Assembly: GCF_900104965.1 (NCBI RefSeq) | Contig: NZ_LT629757.1 | Coordinates: forward strand, 1,426,001-1,490,000 | DNA: 64,000 nt | DNA from: Nocardioides scoriae | GTDB lineage: Bacteria; Actinomycetota; Actinomycetes; Propionibacteriales; Nocardioidaceae | Direction: 5' to 3' | Part shown: positions 8,442 to 15,913 of the stretch, in pieces | How the letters are laid out: each line of letters begins with the position of its first letter | Position numbering within the stretch: the first letter of the stretch is position 1 | Made by a program: the position numbers and the translations under genes | The notes under the pieces: model-generated | Told to the model about the DNA's origin: nothing | The model's database searches: none | The model's input: only the letters and a program-made list of their open reading frames with translations

Positions 8442-9530
8442 TCAGCCCACGTCGTCGAGCACCTGCAGCGCCTCCTGCGGGATCCGCGTCCAGGTCTGCG
8501 GCGGCACCGCCTCGACCAGCAGCCGGGCGACGGCAGCGGCCATCGAGTAGTCGGCGTCGGCCTCGTGGCAGCGGTCGATCGCGCACCACGCCAGCGCCCC
8601 GTCACCGGCCTGCCAGGCCGCGAAGGCGAGCAGGCTGGCGGGGCCGGGCAGCAGGTGGACGGGGCAGCGCCGGACCAGGTCGCGCCACAGCTCGACGTGG
8701 GCCGCTGCGCCCTCCCGGTCGATCTCGGCCCAGGCGACGTCGCGCACCGGCACCTCGTTGGCGAGCGCCACGAGCCGGGCCGCGTCGACCGCGTCGAGCC
8801 GCTCCCCCGTCGCCACCTGCTCCCGGACCCGCTGCTGCAGCCAGCGGGCCTCGCGGGCCCAGAACCGCGCGGGGTGGGCGGCGGCGTCGGCGAGCCCGGC
8901 CCGCTGGGCGGCGAGCCCGGCGAGCGTGACGGCCTCGGCCCGCTCCACCTCGTCGCCGGCGGTCAGGCTCTCCACCACCTCGCGGCGGCCCCGGTGGACG
9001 ACCTGGCCCTCGAAGACGCTGCGGGCGGTGAACGGGTGCGAGCCGAGGTCGTACGCCGTCCCGGCCGCGCCGGCGTGCGCGTCGTCCTCCAGCACGGCGA
9101 ACCACCGACCCGGCTCGACCCGGACCACGTCGATGACCTCGATGCCCACCTCGAGCAGCCGGTCGAGCAGCAGCAGGCCCTGGGTGCGGGCGCGCACCAC
9201 GTCGTCGGTGTAGACGAGCACGGCCGCCCGGTCGACGCCGTTGGCGGTGCACGCCCCGGTCAGGAGCTCGGCCACCTCCGCCTGCTCCTCGCGCCCGGAC
9301 GGCAGGTCGACGCGGGCCGAGAACGGCCCGCGGGCGTGGCCGAAGCTGAGCACCACCACCGAGTCCTCGGGGTGGAAGCCCAGCACGAGCGGCACCATCG
9401 CGACGAGGTCGGTGGTGGACCGGGCGACGTAGGGCGGGCGCGGGGACGGCGGGGGCACCGGAGGCACGGCGCGCAGGGAGTCGTGCGGGGAGGCGCGGCG
9501 GGCGGCACGGGAGCGGCGACGGTTCGACAT
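8442..9530 (-). CDS. DUF4192 domain-containing protein
   Basis: A 362-residue actinobacterial protein of family DUF4192, recognisable from the start of the domain (ARSTTDLVAMVPLVLGFHPEDSVVVL, seen around residues 35-60) and from the following alternation of strands with the ARVDLPS block. Function of the family is unknown. The N-terminus is a basic stretch (MSNRRRSRAARRA). The ATG at 9530 is preferred over one three codons further upstream. It is divergent from dinB, with about 120 bp between starts, an arrangement often seen in this group. No signal peptide or membrane helix is visible, so it is probably cytoplasmic. Confidence 0.85.
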   Translation of the reverse strand: MSNRRRSRAARRASPHDSLRAVPPVPPPSPRPPYVARSTTDLVAMVPLVLGFHPEDSVVVLSFGHARGPFSARVDLPSGREEQAEVAELLTGACTANGVDRAAVLVYTDDVVRARTQGLLLLDRLLEVGIEVIDVVRVEPGRWFAVLEDDAHAGAAGTAYDLGSHPFTARSVFEGQVVHRGRREVVESLTAGDEVERAEAVTLAGLAAQRAGLADAAAHPARFWAREARWLQQRVREQVATGERLDAVDAARLVALANEVPVRDVAWAEIDREGAAAHVELWRDLVRRCPVHLLPGPASLLAFAAWQAGDGALAWCAIDRCHEADADYSMAAAVARLLVEAVPPQTWTRIPQEALQVLDDVG

Positions 9531-9652
9531 GGCGCCCACCCTCGGACGCCGCCGGGGCCGCGGGCAGGGGCAGGAGCGGGCCTGTGGAGCAGGCCGGTCG
9601 CACCGGCCCCCTGTGGACGGCGGGCAGGCGGGGTGCGTGGCACGATCCGGGG

Positions 9653-11014
9653 GTGCGTGCCGAGCCGACGATCCTCCACCTGGATCTGGACGCCTTCTAC
9701 GCCGCCGTGGAGCAGCGCGACAAGCCGAGCCTGCGGGGCCGGCCGGTCGTGGTCGGCGGCACCGGCGGGCGGGGCGTGGTGGCCACCGCGTCGTACGAGG
9801 CGCGGGCGTTCGGCGTCCACTCGGCGATGTCGACGGCCGAGGCCCGCCGGCGGTGCCCCAACGCGGCCTTCCTCGGCGGCCGCTTCGACGCCTACCGCGA
9901 GGCCAGCCGTCAGGTGATGCGGGTGCTGCGCGAGACCAGCCCGGTCATCGAGCCGCTCTCCCTCGACGAGGCGTACGTCGACCTCGAGGCCGCCGACCTG
10001 CCGGACCACTCCGTGGCCTCGGTGAGCGCCCTGGCCCGCGACCTGCGCGCCCGGGTGGCCGAGGCGACCGGCGGCCTGACCGCCTCGGTCGGCATCGGCA
10101 CCTCCAAGCTGGTCGCCAAGATCGGCAGCGACCTCGACAAGCCCGACGGCCTGGTCGTGGTGGCCCCGGGCCTCGAGCAGGACCTGCTGCGGCCGATGCA
10201 GGTGACCGTCATCCCGGGCGTCGGCCCCGCGACCGCGGAGCGGCTGCGGCGCGCGGGCGTGCACACGGTGCTCGACCTGGAGCAGCTCGGCGAGGACGAG
10301 CTGGTGCGGCTGCTGGGTCGCGCCCACGGCGGCTCGCTGTTCGCGATGGCCCGAGCCCAGGACCCGCGTCCGGTCGAGCACGCCCGCGGGGCGAAGTCGA
10401 TCAGCGTCGAGGACACCTACGAGACCGACCACGTCGACGCCGGCCTGCTGTCGGCGCTGCTCGACCGGCAGTCGGCCAAGGTGACCGAGCGGCTCCGCAA
10501 GGCCCGGCTCTCGGGCCGCACCGTGTCGATCAAGGTGCGGCTGCACGACTTCTCGACCGTGAGCCGCTCGGCCACGCTGCCGGAGCCGAGCGACGACGGG
10601 CGCCTGATCGCCCGGGTGGCCCGCCGGCTGCTCGGCGAGCTGGACACCTCGGCCGGCGTGCGGCTGCTGGGCGTGGGGGTCTCCGGGCTGGCCGACTGGA
10701 TCCAGGAGGACCTGTTCGCCGACGAGGTGCAGGCCGAGCCCGAGGTCGACGAGGCCATGGCCGCCGCCGTTTTCGCGGCCGCCTCGCGAGGCCAGGGCTG
10801 GTCCCCCGGGCTCGACGTCGAGCACGACGTGCACGGGCGCGGCTGGGTCTGGGGCGCCGGGCGCGGGGTGGTGACCGTGCGCTTCGAGACCGCCGAGACC
10901 CCGCCCGGACGGGTGCTGAGCCTGGCCGCCGACGACCCGGCCCTGCACCGCTTCTCCCTGGTGCCGCCGGAGGACGACCTCGACCCGCTCAGCCCCGACG
11001 CACCCGGAACCTGA
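9653..11014 (+). CDS. dinB: DNA polymerase IV (Y-family)
   Basis: A 453-residue translesion polymerase. Catalytic acidic residues lie in HLDLDAFYAAVE (about residues 8-19) and SLDEAYVDLE (about 103-112); the helix-hairpin-helix region (VIPGVGPATAERLRRAGV) follows around 185-202, and the little-finger domain around 240-345. QEDLF at about residues 351-355 fits the beta-clamp-binding consensus, suggesting normal recruitment to the replisome. The C-terminal 95 residues extend past the clamp motif with an unassigned Gly/Val-rich segment. The start is GTG 9653, since the family begins directly before the first catalytic motif. The last 26 bp overlap the convergent pxpC gene. No LexA-type box was recognised upstream. 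Confidence 0.93.
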   Translation: MRAEPTILHLDLDAFYAAVEQRDKPSLRGRPVVVGGTGGRGVVATASYEARAFGVHSAMSTAEARRRCPNAAFLGGRFDAYREASRQVMRVLRETSPVIEPLSLDEAYVDLEAADLPDHSVASVSALARDLRARVAEATGGLTASVGIGTSKLVAKIGSDLDKPDGLVVVAPGLEQDLLRPMQVTVIPGVGPATAERLRRAGVHTVLDLEQLGEDELVRLLGRAHGGSLFAMARAQDPRPVEHARGAKSISVEDTYETDHVDAGLLSALLDRQSAKVTERLRKARLSGRTVSIKVRLHDFSTVSRSATLPEPSDDGRLIARVARRLLGELDTSAGVRLLGVGVSGLADWIQEDLFADEVQAEPEVDEAMAAAVFAAASRGQGWSPGLDVEHDVHGRGWVWGAGRGVVTVRFETAETPPGRVLSLAADDPALHRFSLVPPEDDLDPLSPDAPGT

Positions 11015-11849
11015 CCTCGTCGCCCGGCCGCAGCTGGGCGCACCGGGCCAGCGACGCCTCGTCCACCACGCCGACCACGGGGTAGCCCCCGGTCGTGGGG
11101 TGGTCGGCGAGGAACACCACCGGCTGGCCGCCGGGCGGGACCTGCACGGCCCCCAGCACCATGCCCTCGCTGGCCAGCTCGCCCGTGCGCTCCCACACCA
11201 CCGGCTCGCCCTCGAGCCGCAGCCCGATCCGGTTGGACGCGGCGCCCACGACGTACGCCGTCGTCCCCAGCCGCCGCACCGACGCCGGCACGAACCAGTC
11301 GTCGCGCGGACCGAGCACCAGGTCGAGCACGCCGGGGGCCGGGACCGGCGCCACGGCGTCCACGGGGACGGGATCGCCCGTGGGGTCGCCGAGCGGCAGC
11401 CGGTCGCCCGCGGTGACCGGCCGCGGGCCGAGTCCGGAGAGCACGTCGCTGGACCTCGACCCGAGCACGGGCGCGACCGCGACGCCACCCGAGACGGCCA
11501 CGCTGGCCCGCAGCCCGGCGGTCGCCGGACCGAGCGTGACGGTGGCCCCCGCGGGCACGGCCACCGCCTGCCCCCACGCGGCCGGACGGCCGTCGACGGC
11601 GACCGCCACGACCGCCCCCGTCACCGCGACCGTGACGGCGGCGCTGGTCCGCACCCGGAGCCCGCCCCCGAGCACCTCGAGGGTGGCGGCGGACTCGGGG
11701 TTGCCGACCAGGCGGTCGGCCAGGCGGTGCGCCGGGAGGTCCAGGGCCCCCGAGCGCGGCACGCCGAGGTGTGCCAGGCCCGGCCGGCCGAGGTCCACGA
11801 CCAGCACCTGCGGCCCGGCGTCCAGGACCTCCAGCACGCGCTCAGGCAC
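10989..11849 (-). CDS. pxpC: 5-oxoprolinase subunit C (biotin-dependent carboxyltransferase-like)
   Basis: A 286-residue protein of the KipA/PxpC family, one of three subunits that hydrolyse 5-oxoproline to glutamate with ATP. Characteristic blocks are LEVLDAGPQVLVVDLGRPG at the start, GVPRSGALD, LEVLGGGL, and GSRSSDVLSGLG in the middle; the end carries FLADHPTTGGYPVVG. Its 5' end overlaps pxpB by 8 bp, so B and C are coupled. The 3' end overlaps dinB convergently. All three pxp genes are present in order A-B-C, so the enzyme should be complete. Regulation is not visible. Confidence 0.9.
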   Translation of the reverse strand: MPERVLEVLDAGPQVLVVDLGRPGLAHLGVPRSGALDLPAHRLADRLVGNPESAATLEVLGGGLRVRTSAAVTVAVTGAVVAVAVDGRPAAWGQAVAVPAGATVTLGPATAGLRASVAVSGGVAVAPVLGSRSSDVLSGLGPRPVTAGDRLPLGDPTGDPVPVDAVAPVPAPGVLDLVLGPRDDWFVPASVRRLGTTAYVVGAASNRIGLRLEGEPVVWERTGELASEGMVLGAVQVPPGGQPVVFLADHPTTGGYPVVGVVDEASLARCAQLRPGDEVRFRVRRG

Positions 11850-12459
11850 CGGTGAACCTCACGGTCGTCCCCGGCAGCAGCAGGGCCGGCTCGTCGCGGG
11901 CGGCGTCCCACAGCGACACCTCGGTGCGCCCGACCAGCTGCCACCCGCCCGGGGAGGACCGCGGGTACACCCCGCAGAACTCCCCCGCCAGCCCGACCGC
12001 CCCCTGGGGCACCCGGCTGCGGGGCTCGTCGCGGCGCGGCACGTGCAGCTCGGCCGGCAGACCGGCGAGGTAGGCGAACCCCGGGGCGAACCCGCAGAAG
12101 GCGACCACCAGCTCGGCCGCCCGGTGGCGGGCCACGAGCCCGTCGACGTCGAGGCCGGACAGCCGGGCGACGTCCTCGAGGTCCGGCCCGTCGTACGCCG
12201 TCGGGAGCTCGACCACCCGCCGTTCCAGGTCGGCGACCGGACGCAGCTCCCACCCCCCGAGCCCGGAGCGGACCTCCTCGGGCGAGGCCACCCCGTCCAG
12301 CAGCACCGTGGTCGCGCCCGGCACCACGTCGACGCACCGGAGCAGCCCGGCCTCGCGCCGCTCCAGCGCGGCCGCGTGGACGGCCCGCACGGCGTCGGTC
12401 GAGCCGCACTCGAGCAGCAGCGCGTGCTGACCGACGCGACGCGCCTCCGGGGCGGGCAC
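11842..12459 (-). CDS. pxpB: 5-oxoprolinase subunit B (allophanate hydrolase subunit 1-like)
   Basis: A 205-residue KipI/PxpB family protein. The family pattern is clear at VVAFCGFAPGFAYLAGLP (about residues 118-135), followed by VPRRDEPRSRVPQGAVGLAG, the ligand-binding region that contacts subunit C. It starts three bases after the pxpA stop and overlaps pxpC by 8 bp. In Bacillus the homologues also bind a sporulation kinase, but the complete pxpABC set and absence of such a kinase here point to the metabolic role. An allophanate hydrolase subunit is less likely because no amidase or urea carboxylase gene is present. Confidence 0.9.
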   Translation of the reverse strand: MPAPEARRVGQHALLLECGSTDAVRAVHAAALERREAGLLRCVDVVPGATTVLLDGVASPEEVRSGLGGWELRPVADLERRVVELPTAYDGPDLEDVARLSGLDVDGLVARHRAAELVVAFCGFAPGFAYLAGLPAELHVPRRDEPRSRVPQGAVGLAGEFCGVYPRSSPGGWQLVGRTEVSLWDAARDEPALLLPGTTVRFTGA

Positions 12460-12462
12460 GCC

Positions 12463-13206
12463 TCAGCCGTCCTCGCCGGGGCGCGGTGCCCGGCCGTCCC
12501 CGGGCCACCACGGGCGCAGGGCCCAGCCGGCGGCCTCCAGCGCCCGGCGCACGGCCCGCGCGGTGGCGACCGCACCCGGGGAGTCGCCGTGCACGCACAG
12601 CGACCTCACCTCGCCGGTGCGGGCCATCGCGACGGCGTGGGCCGCGACCTGCTCGGCCCCCTCCACCAGGGCGCCCGGCCGGTCCCGCGGCAGCAGCCGG
12701 CCGTCGTCGGTGTAGCCCCGGTCGGGGAACCCCTCGGTCACCGTCACCCGCCCGGCCCCGGCCGCGAGCCGCAGCACGGCCGACCCGGGCAGGCCCAGCA
12801 CCGGCAGGTCACCGCTGCCGGCCAGCACCGCCGCCGCCTGCTCCTCGTCGTCGACCACGCGGTTGTAGAGCGCACCGTGCGGCTTGACGTAGGCGACCTC
12901 GGTCCCCGCCTCCACCGCCAGCGACCCCAGGAGCCCGACCTGCTCCCGGACCCAGCCGACGAGCACGTCGGGGGCCACGTCGAGGTGGCGGCGCCCGAAG
13001 TGCGCGCGGTCGGCGTACGACACCTGGGCCCCGACCACCACCCCGCGCCGGGCGGCGCCCGCGCACACCCGGCGCATCGTCTCCTCGTCGCCGGCGTGGA
13101 AGCCGCAGGCCAGGTTGGCGCTCGTGACCAGGTCGAGCAGGCCGTCGTCGTCGGTGACGCCCTCCCCCAGGTCGGCGTTGAGGTCGACGTGTCGCGGCTC
13201 GCCCAT
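12463..13206 (-). CDS. pxpA: 5-oxoprolinase subunit A (LamB/YcsF family)
   Basis: A 247-residue LamB/YcsF-family protein, the subunit that carries the hydrolytic step in ATP-dependent 5-oxoproline cleavage. The family motif DLNADLGEG is at residues 8-16, followed by SANLACGFHAGD (about 29-40), GAQVSYADRAHFGRR, VKPHGALYN and GFPDRGYTDDGRL. Length and motif order are normal. It is the first gene of pxpABC; the promoter must lie in the 253-bp region shared with the divergent SigB-like gene. Confidence 0.92.
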   Translation of the reverse strand: MGEPRHVDLNADLGEGVTDDDGLLDLVTSANLACGFHAGDEETMRRVCAGAARRGVVVGAQVSYADRAHFGRRHLDVAPDVLVGWVREQVGLLGSLAVEAGTEVAYVKPHGALYNRVVDDEEQAAAVLAGSGDLPVLGLPGSAVLRLAAGAGRVTVTEGFPDRGYTDDGRLLPRDRPGALVEGAEQVAAHAVAMARTGEVRSLCVHGDSPGAVATARAVRRALEAAGWALRPWWPGDGRAPRPGEDG

Positions 13207-13379
13207 GGGCCCAGTCTGCCGCCCGCGCGACGTGGCCGCGCGACCTCCGCGGCGACCTGCGGGGATGGCGGCAACACGTCACTGAGAAGTGGCTGAGAAG
13301 TGGGCTGAGCAGCAACTCGGCGGGGTACCCGGACGTCCTAACCGATGACGCTTCACGAACGTGACGCGGCCGACCCGGC

Positions 13380-13406
13380 GGGAATCCCGACCACCTCGCA
13401 GGCGTT
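13380..13406 (+). promoter_or_regulatory. ECF-type promoter match (SigR/SigH consensus) before the SigB-like gene
   Basis: GGGAAT at 13380-13385, 18 bases, then GTT at 13404-13406 (with CGTT from 13403). This equals the published consensus of the oxidative-stress sigma factors SigR (Streptomyces) and SigH (mycobacteria). It predicts transcription starting near 13412-13416, about 45 bases before the ATG. Two small dyads lie close by (13353-13364 TCACG-AA-CGTGA and 13413-13426 CACAGG-GT-CCTGTG); the second overlaps the predicted start. The match is seen directly; its use is inferred. Confidence 0.55.
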
Positions 13407-13459
13407 GGACAGCACAGGGTCCTGTGTCGACCCACCTGTAGGAAGGGAACGAGTCAGGT

Positions 13460-14410
13460 ATGACCACCACCGTCCGCAACGAGCGTGAGATCGAGGGCCG
13501 CGACAGCGTCGGCCTCTACCTCGACGAGATCGCCCGCACCCCCCTGCTCGACGCCATCACCGAGGTCGAGCTGTCCAAGACGATCGAGGCCGGGCTGTTC
13601 GCCGCGAAGCTCCTCGAGGAGGGCCGCATCGGACGCCGCAAGGGCGGCGCCCCCAAGTCGGCCAACGAGGCCGAGCTGACCTGGCTGGTCGAGGAGGGCG
13701 AGCGCGCCATGCAGCGCTTCATCAACGCCAACCTCCGCCTCGTGGTCTCCATAGCGCGCAAGTACGGCCGCTCGCAGATGCCGATGCTCGACCTCATCCA
13801 GGAGGGCAACACCGGCCTGATCCGCGCGGTCGAGAAGTTCGACTACGCCAAGGGCTACAAGTTCTCGACGTACGCCACGTGGTGGGTGCGCCAGGCCATC
13901 ACCCGCGGCATCGCCCAGCAGGCCCGCGTCGTGCGGCTCCCCGTCCACGTGGTCGAGGAGCTCAACCAGGTCGGCTCCGCACGCCGCACCCTGGAGCGGC
14001 AGCTCGGCCGCGACCCCGAGCCGGCCGAGATCGCCGCCGAGCTCGACATGGACGTCGACCGCGTGCTCGACCTGATGTCGTGGGGACGCGACCACGTCAG
14101 CCTCGACACCCCGGTCGACGAGGACGGCGACACCTCGCTGGGCGACCTCATCGCCCAGGAGAGCGCCCCGGGTCCCGACCTGACCGTGCTGGACACCGAG
14201 TCCCGCGACCGGCTCAACAACCTGGTGGGCCTGCTCGACGACCGCTCGGCCGACATCGTGCGCTCGCGCTACGGCCTGGTGGACGGACGCCAGCACAAGC
14301 TCGCCGACATCGGCGCCCGCCACGGCATCTCCGCCGAGCGCGTGCGCCAGCTGGAGCGGGAGGCGATCACCAAGCTGCGCAAGATCGCCGACCCCGACCT
14401 GGCGGCCTGA
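13460..14410 (+). CDS. sigB: Group 2 sigma-70 factor (SigB-like)
   Basis: A 316-residue sigma factor close to the principal factor but lacking its long N-terminal tail. Region 1.2 (DSVGLYLDEIARTPLL, residues 15-30), region 2 ([20 protein letters not shown] and STYATWWVRQAI), region 3 and region 4.2 (LADIGARHGISAERVRQLE) are all present, so it should recognise promoters similar to SigA. In mycobacteria SigB is a general-stress and stationary-phase factor transcribed from SigE/SigH promoters; the matching ECF-type promoter here supports the same wiring. AAGGGAACGAG upstream of ATG 13460 is a weak ribosome-binding site. It is followed by a hairpin at 14416. Confidence 0.9.
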   Translation: MTTTVRNEREIEGRDSVGLYLDEIARTPLLDAITEVELSKTIEAGLFAAKLLEEGRIGRRKGGAPKSANEAELTWLVEEGERAMQRFINANLRLVVSIARKYGRSQMPMLDLIQEGNTGLIRAVEKFDYAKGYKFSTYATWWVRQAITRGIAQQARVVRLPVHVVEELNQVGSARRTLERQLGRDPEPAEIAAELDMDVDRVLDLMSWGRDHVSLDTPVDEDGDTSLGDLIAQESAPGPDLTVLDTESRDRLNNLVGLLDDRSADIVRSRYGLVDGRQHKLADIGARHGISAERVRQLEREAITKLRKIADPDLAA

Positions 14411-14415
14411 CCCGC

Positions 14416-14433
14416 GCGGGACACGCGTCCCGC
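14416..14433 (+). terminator. Hairpin after the SigB-like gene
   Basis: Seven-bp perfect arms GCGGGAC and GTCCCGC around an ACGC loop, starting five bases after the stop codon. There is no U-tract. It probably ends the sigB transcript, which faces coaE. Confidence 0.55.
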
Positions 14434-14474
14434 CCACCGACGCTCGGCCGGTTCCGGAACGACCCAGGCGACCC

Positions 14475-15092
14475 TCAGGGGCGTCCAGGTGCTCCGGAAC
14501 CCGCCGAGACCACGTCAGCGAAGACCTCCGCGACCCGGTCGCGGAGGTCTTCGCGCGTCCCGGTGTTCTCCACGACGTGGGTCGCGACCGCCAGCCGGTC
14601 CTCGCGGGAGGCCTGGGCGTCGATCCGCGACTCGGCGTCCTCACGGGTCCACCCGCGGTCGCGCAGCATCCGCTCGAGCTGGAGCTCGCGGGGCGCGTCG
14701 ACGACCACGACGTGGTCGAAGTCGCCGGCGCGACGGTTCTCCGCGAGCAGCGGGATGTCGTGCACCACGACGGCACCCGCCGGCGCCTCGGCCTCGAGGG
14801 CCGCGATGCGCTCGTAGACGAGCGGGTGGACGATCGCCTCGAGGCGACGCCGGGACTCGGCGTCGCCGAAGACGAGGCGGCCCATGGCCGGTCGGTCGAG
14901 GTCGCCCTCGGGCGTCAGCAGCTCCTCGCCGAAGGCCTCCACGACGGCGGTCAGCCCGGGGGTGCCGCGGGCGACGACCTCGCGGGCGAGGACGTCGGCG
15001 TCGATCACGACCGCGCCGAGGTCGCGCAGCATCGCGGTGACCGTGCTCTTGCCCGAGGCCACCCCGCCCGTCAGACCCACCCGTGTGCTCAC
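14475..15092 (-). CDS. coaE: Dephospho-CoA kinase
   Basis: A 205-residue kinase that phosphorylates the ribose 3'-hydroxyl of dephospho-CoA, the last step in coenzyme A synthesis. The P-loop GGVASGKST is at residues 9-17, followed by the conserved IDADVLAREVV (about 33-43) and the lid region. GTG 15092 is the start because the family begins just before the P-loop. In many actinobacteria coaE lies next to rpsA; here they are about 6 kb apart, with unrelated genes between. The last 26 codons contain a perfect 35-nt palindrome. Confidence 0.93.
   Translation of the reverse strand: MSTRVGLTGGVASGKSTVTAMLRDLGAVVIDADVLAREVVARGTPGLTAVVEAFGEELLTPEGDLDRPAMGRLVFGDAESRRRLEAIVHPLVYERIAALEAEAPAGAVVVHDIPLLAENRRAGDFDHVVVVDAPRELQLERMLRDRGWTREDAESRIDAQASREDRLAVATHVVENTGTREDLRDRVAEVFADVVSAGSGAPGRP
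14519..14553. repeat. Perfect 35-nt palindrome inside coaE
   Basis: Seventeen-bp perfect arms (14519-14535 with 14537-14553) around one central base; in RNA this gives a 16-bp stem with a three-base loop. It codes for EDLRDRVAEVF in CoaE and lies about 110 bp past the end of the convergent sigB gene, so it can act as a backstop terminator for sigB transcription or fold in the coaE message. Confidence 0.6.
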
Positions 15093-15132
15093 GGGGCGAT
15101 CATCGCAGGCGGGGTGGCCCGCAGCGGGTGCG

Positions 15133-15411
15133 TCAGCGCGTGGTGGCGTCGTCCTGCTGGCCGGCACCGGCGCCGTCGACCTTGGACTGGAGGCGGTCGA
15201 TGTGCTCGGAGGCCTGCGCCTTGGTCAGGTCGGCGGGCAGCTCCTCGCCCGCCTGGCGGGCCAGGTTGTCGAGGTAGCTGCGCTGGGGACCGGTCATCGG
15301 CTCGTCGCCGGTGACCCACTCCTCGGGGTCGCGCTGGGCGCCGGTCTCGGGGGTGGCGCTGCCCAGGGTCTCGCCGCTGGGCTGGTCGTGGGTGGGGGTC
15401 TGTTCGCTCAT
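15133..15411 (-). CDS. DUF3072 domain-containing protein
   Basis: A 92-residue protein. The C-terminal half carries the DUF3072 pattern (PMTGPQRSYLDNLARQAGEELP, then LTKAQASEHIDRLQ), a short helical domain widespread in actinobacteria and some proteobacteria, function unknown. The N-terminal half is disordered and acidic (Thr/Gln/Pro/Glu-rich). The ATG at 15411 is chosen because the sequence before it has no coding character. It lies between coaE and the PLDc_N-type membrane gene on the same strand, but gaps of about 40 bp leave operon membership open. Confidence 0.8.
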   Translation of the reverse strand: MSEQTPTHDQPSGETLGSATPETGAQRDPEEWVTGDEPMTGPQRSYLDNLARQAGEELPADLTKAQASEHIDRLQSKVDGAGAGQQDDATTR

Positions 15412-15454
15412 GTGTTCGACAGTACCCACCGCCACCGACACGACACGGCCGGGA

Positions 15455-15838
15455 TCAGCCCGCGCCGGGACCCTCCTGCTCGCGCCTGCGCTGCTCCTCG
15501 CGGTGGCGCCGGCGCTGCTCCTCGGCCCGCTCGCGCACCCCGCGCAGGAACTCCTCGTCGGCGCGCGCGTCGGTCGCCGCCATCCGGCCGGGGCGGTCGT
15601 ACTCCGGGAACTCCGGCACCGCACGCTCGTGCGGCGAGCGGCCGCGCCCGGCGCCGGTCGGACGACCGGCGACCAGCCACGCCACCGACCCGGCGAAGGG
15701 GAACAGCAGCACGATCAGCAGCCACCACAGCTTGGGCAGGTGCCGGATGCCGCCCTCGTCGCTGCCGATGACGTCGATCAGCGAGTAGATCCACAGCGCC
15801 AGGACCGCCAGACCGAGGAAGAGCTCCACGCGCACCAT
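15455..15838 (-). CDS. PLDc_N-domain membrane protein
   Basis: A 127-residue protein with two N-terminal membrane helices (about residues 4-22 and 38-58) separated by a short acidic loop (DVIGSDEGGIRHLPK), the layout of the phospholipase-D nuclease N-terminal (PLDc_N) family of small actinobacterial membrane proteins. The C-terminal half is a charged, Arg/Glu-rich coil (EEFLRGVRERAEEQRRRHRE). There is no catalytic HKD motif, so enzymatic activity is not expected. The ATG at 15838 is the natural start; a much longer frame continuing to 17074 is antisense to the acyl-CoA ligase and not real. Confidence 0.8.
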   Translation of the reverse strand: MVRVELFLGLAVLALWIYSLIDVIGSDEGGIRHLPKLWWLLIVLLFPFAGSVAWLVAGRPTGAGRGRSPHERAVPEFPEYDRPGRMAATDARADEEFLRGVRERAEEQRRRHREEQRRREQEGPGAG

Positions 15839-15913
15839 GGGCAGCAGTGTGGGGCAGCCGACCCGCCCCTGTCCGGCGGTCCGCGACTTCGGTCCGCCTG
15901 GCAGGATCGCCGC

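Noticed and set aside
5952-9917. Plus-strand frame of about 1300 codons across the HhH-GPD, GCS2 and DUF4192 genes
   Set aside because: It runs antisense through three well-supported genes and its composition (Arg/Gly/Val/Asp-rich, no domains) is typical of shadow frames in high-GC DNA.
12486-12887. Plus-strand Arg/Pro-rich frame opposite pxpA
   Set aside because: Pure composition artefact opposite a gene with all family motifs.
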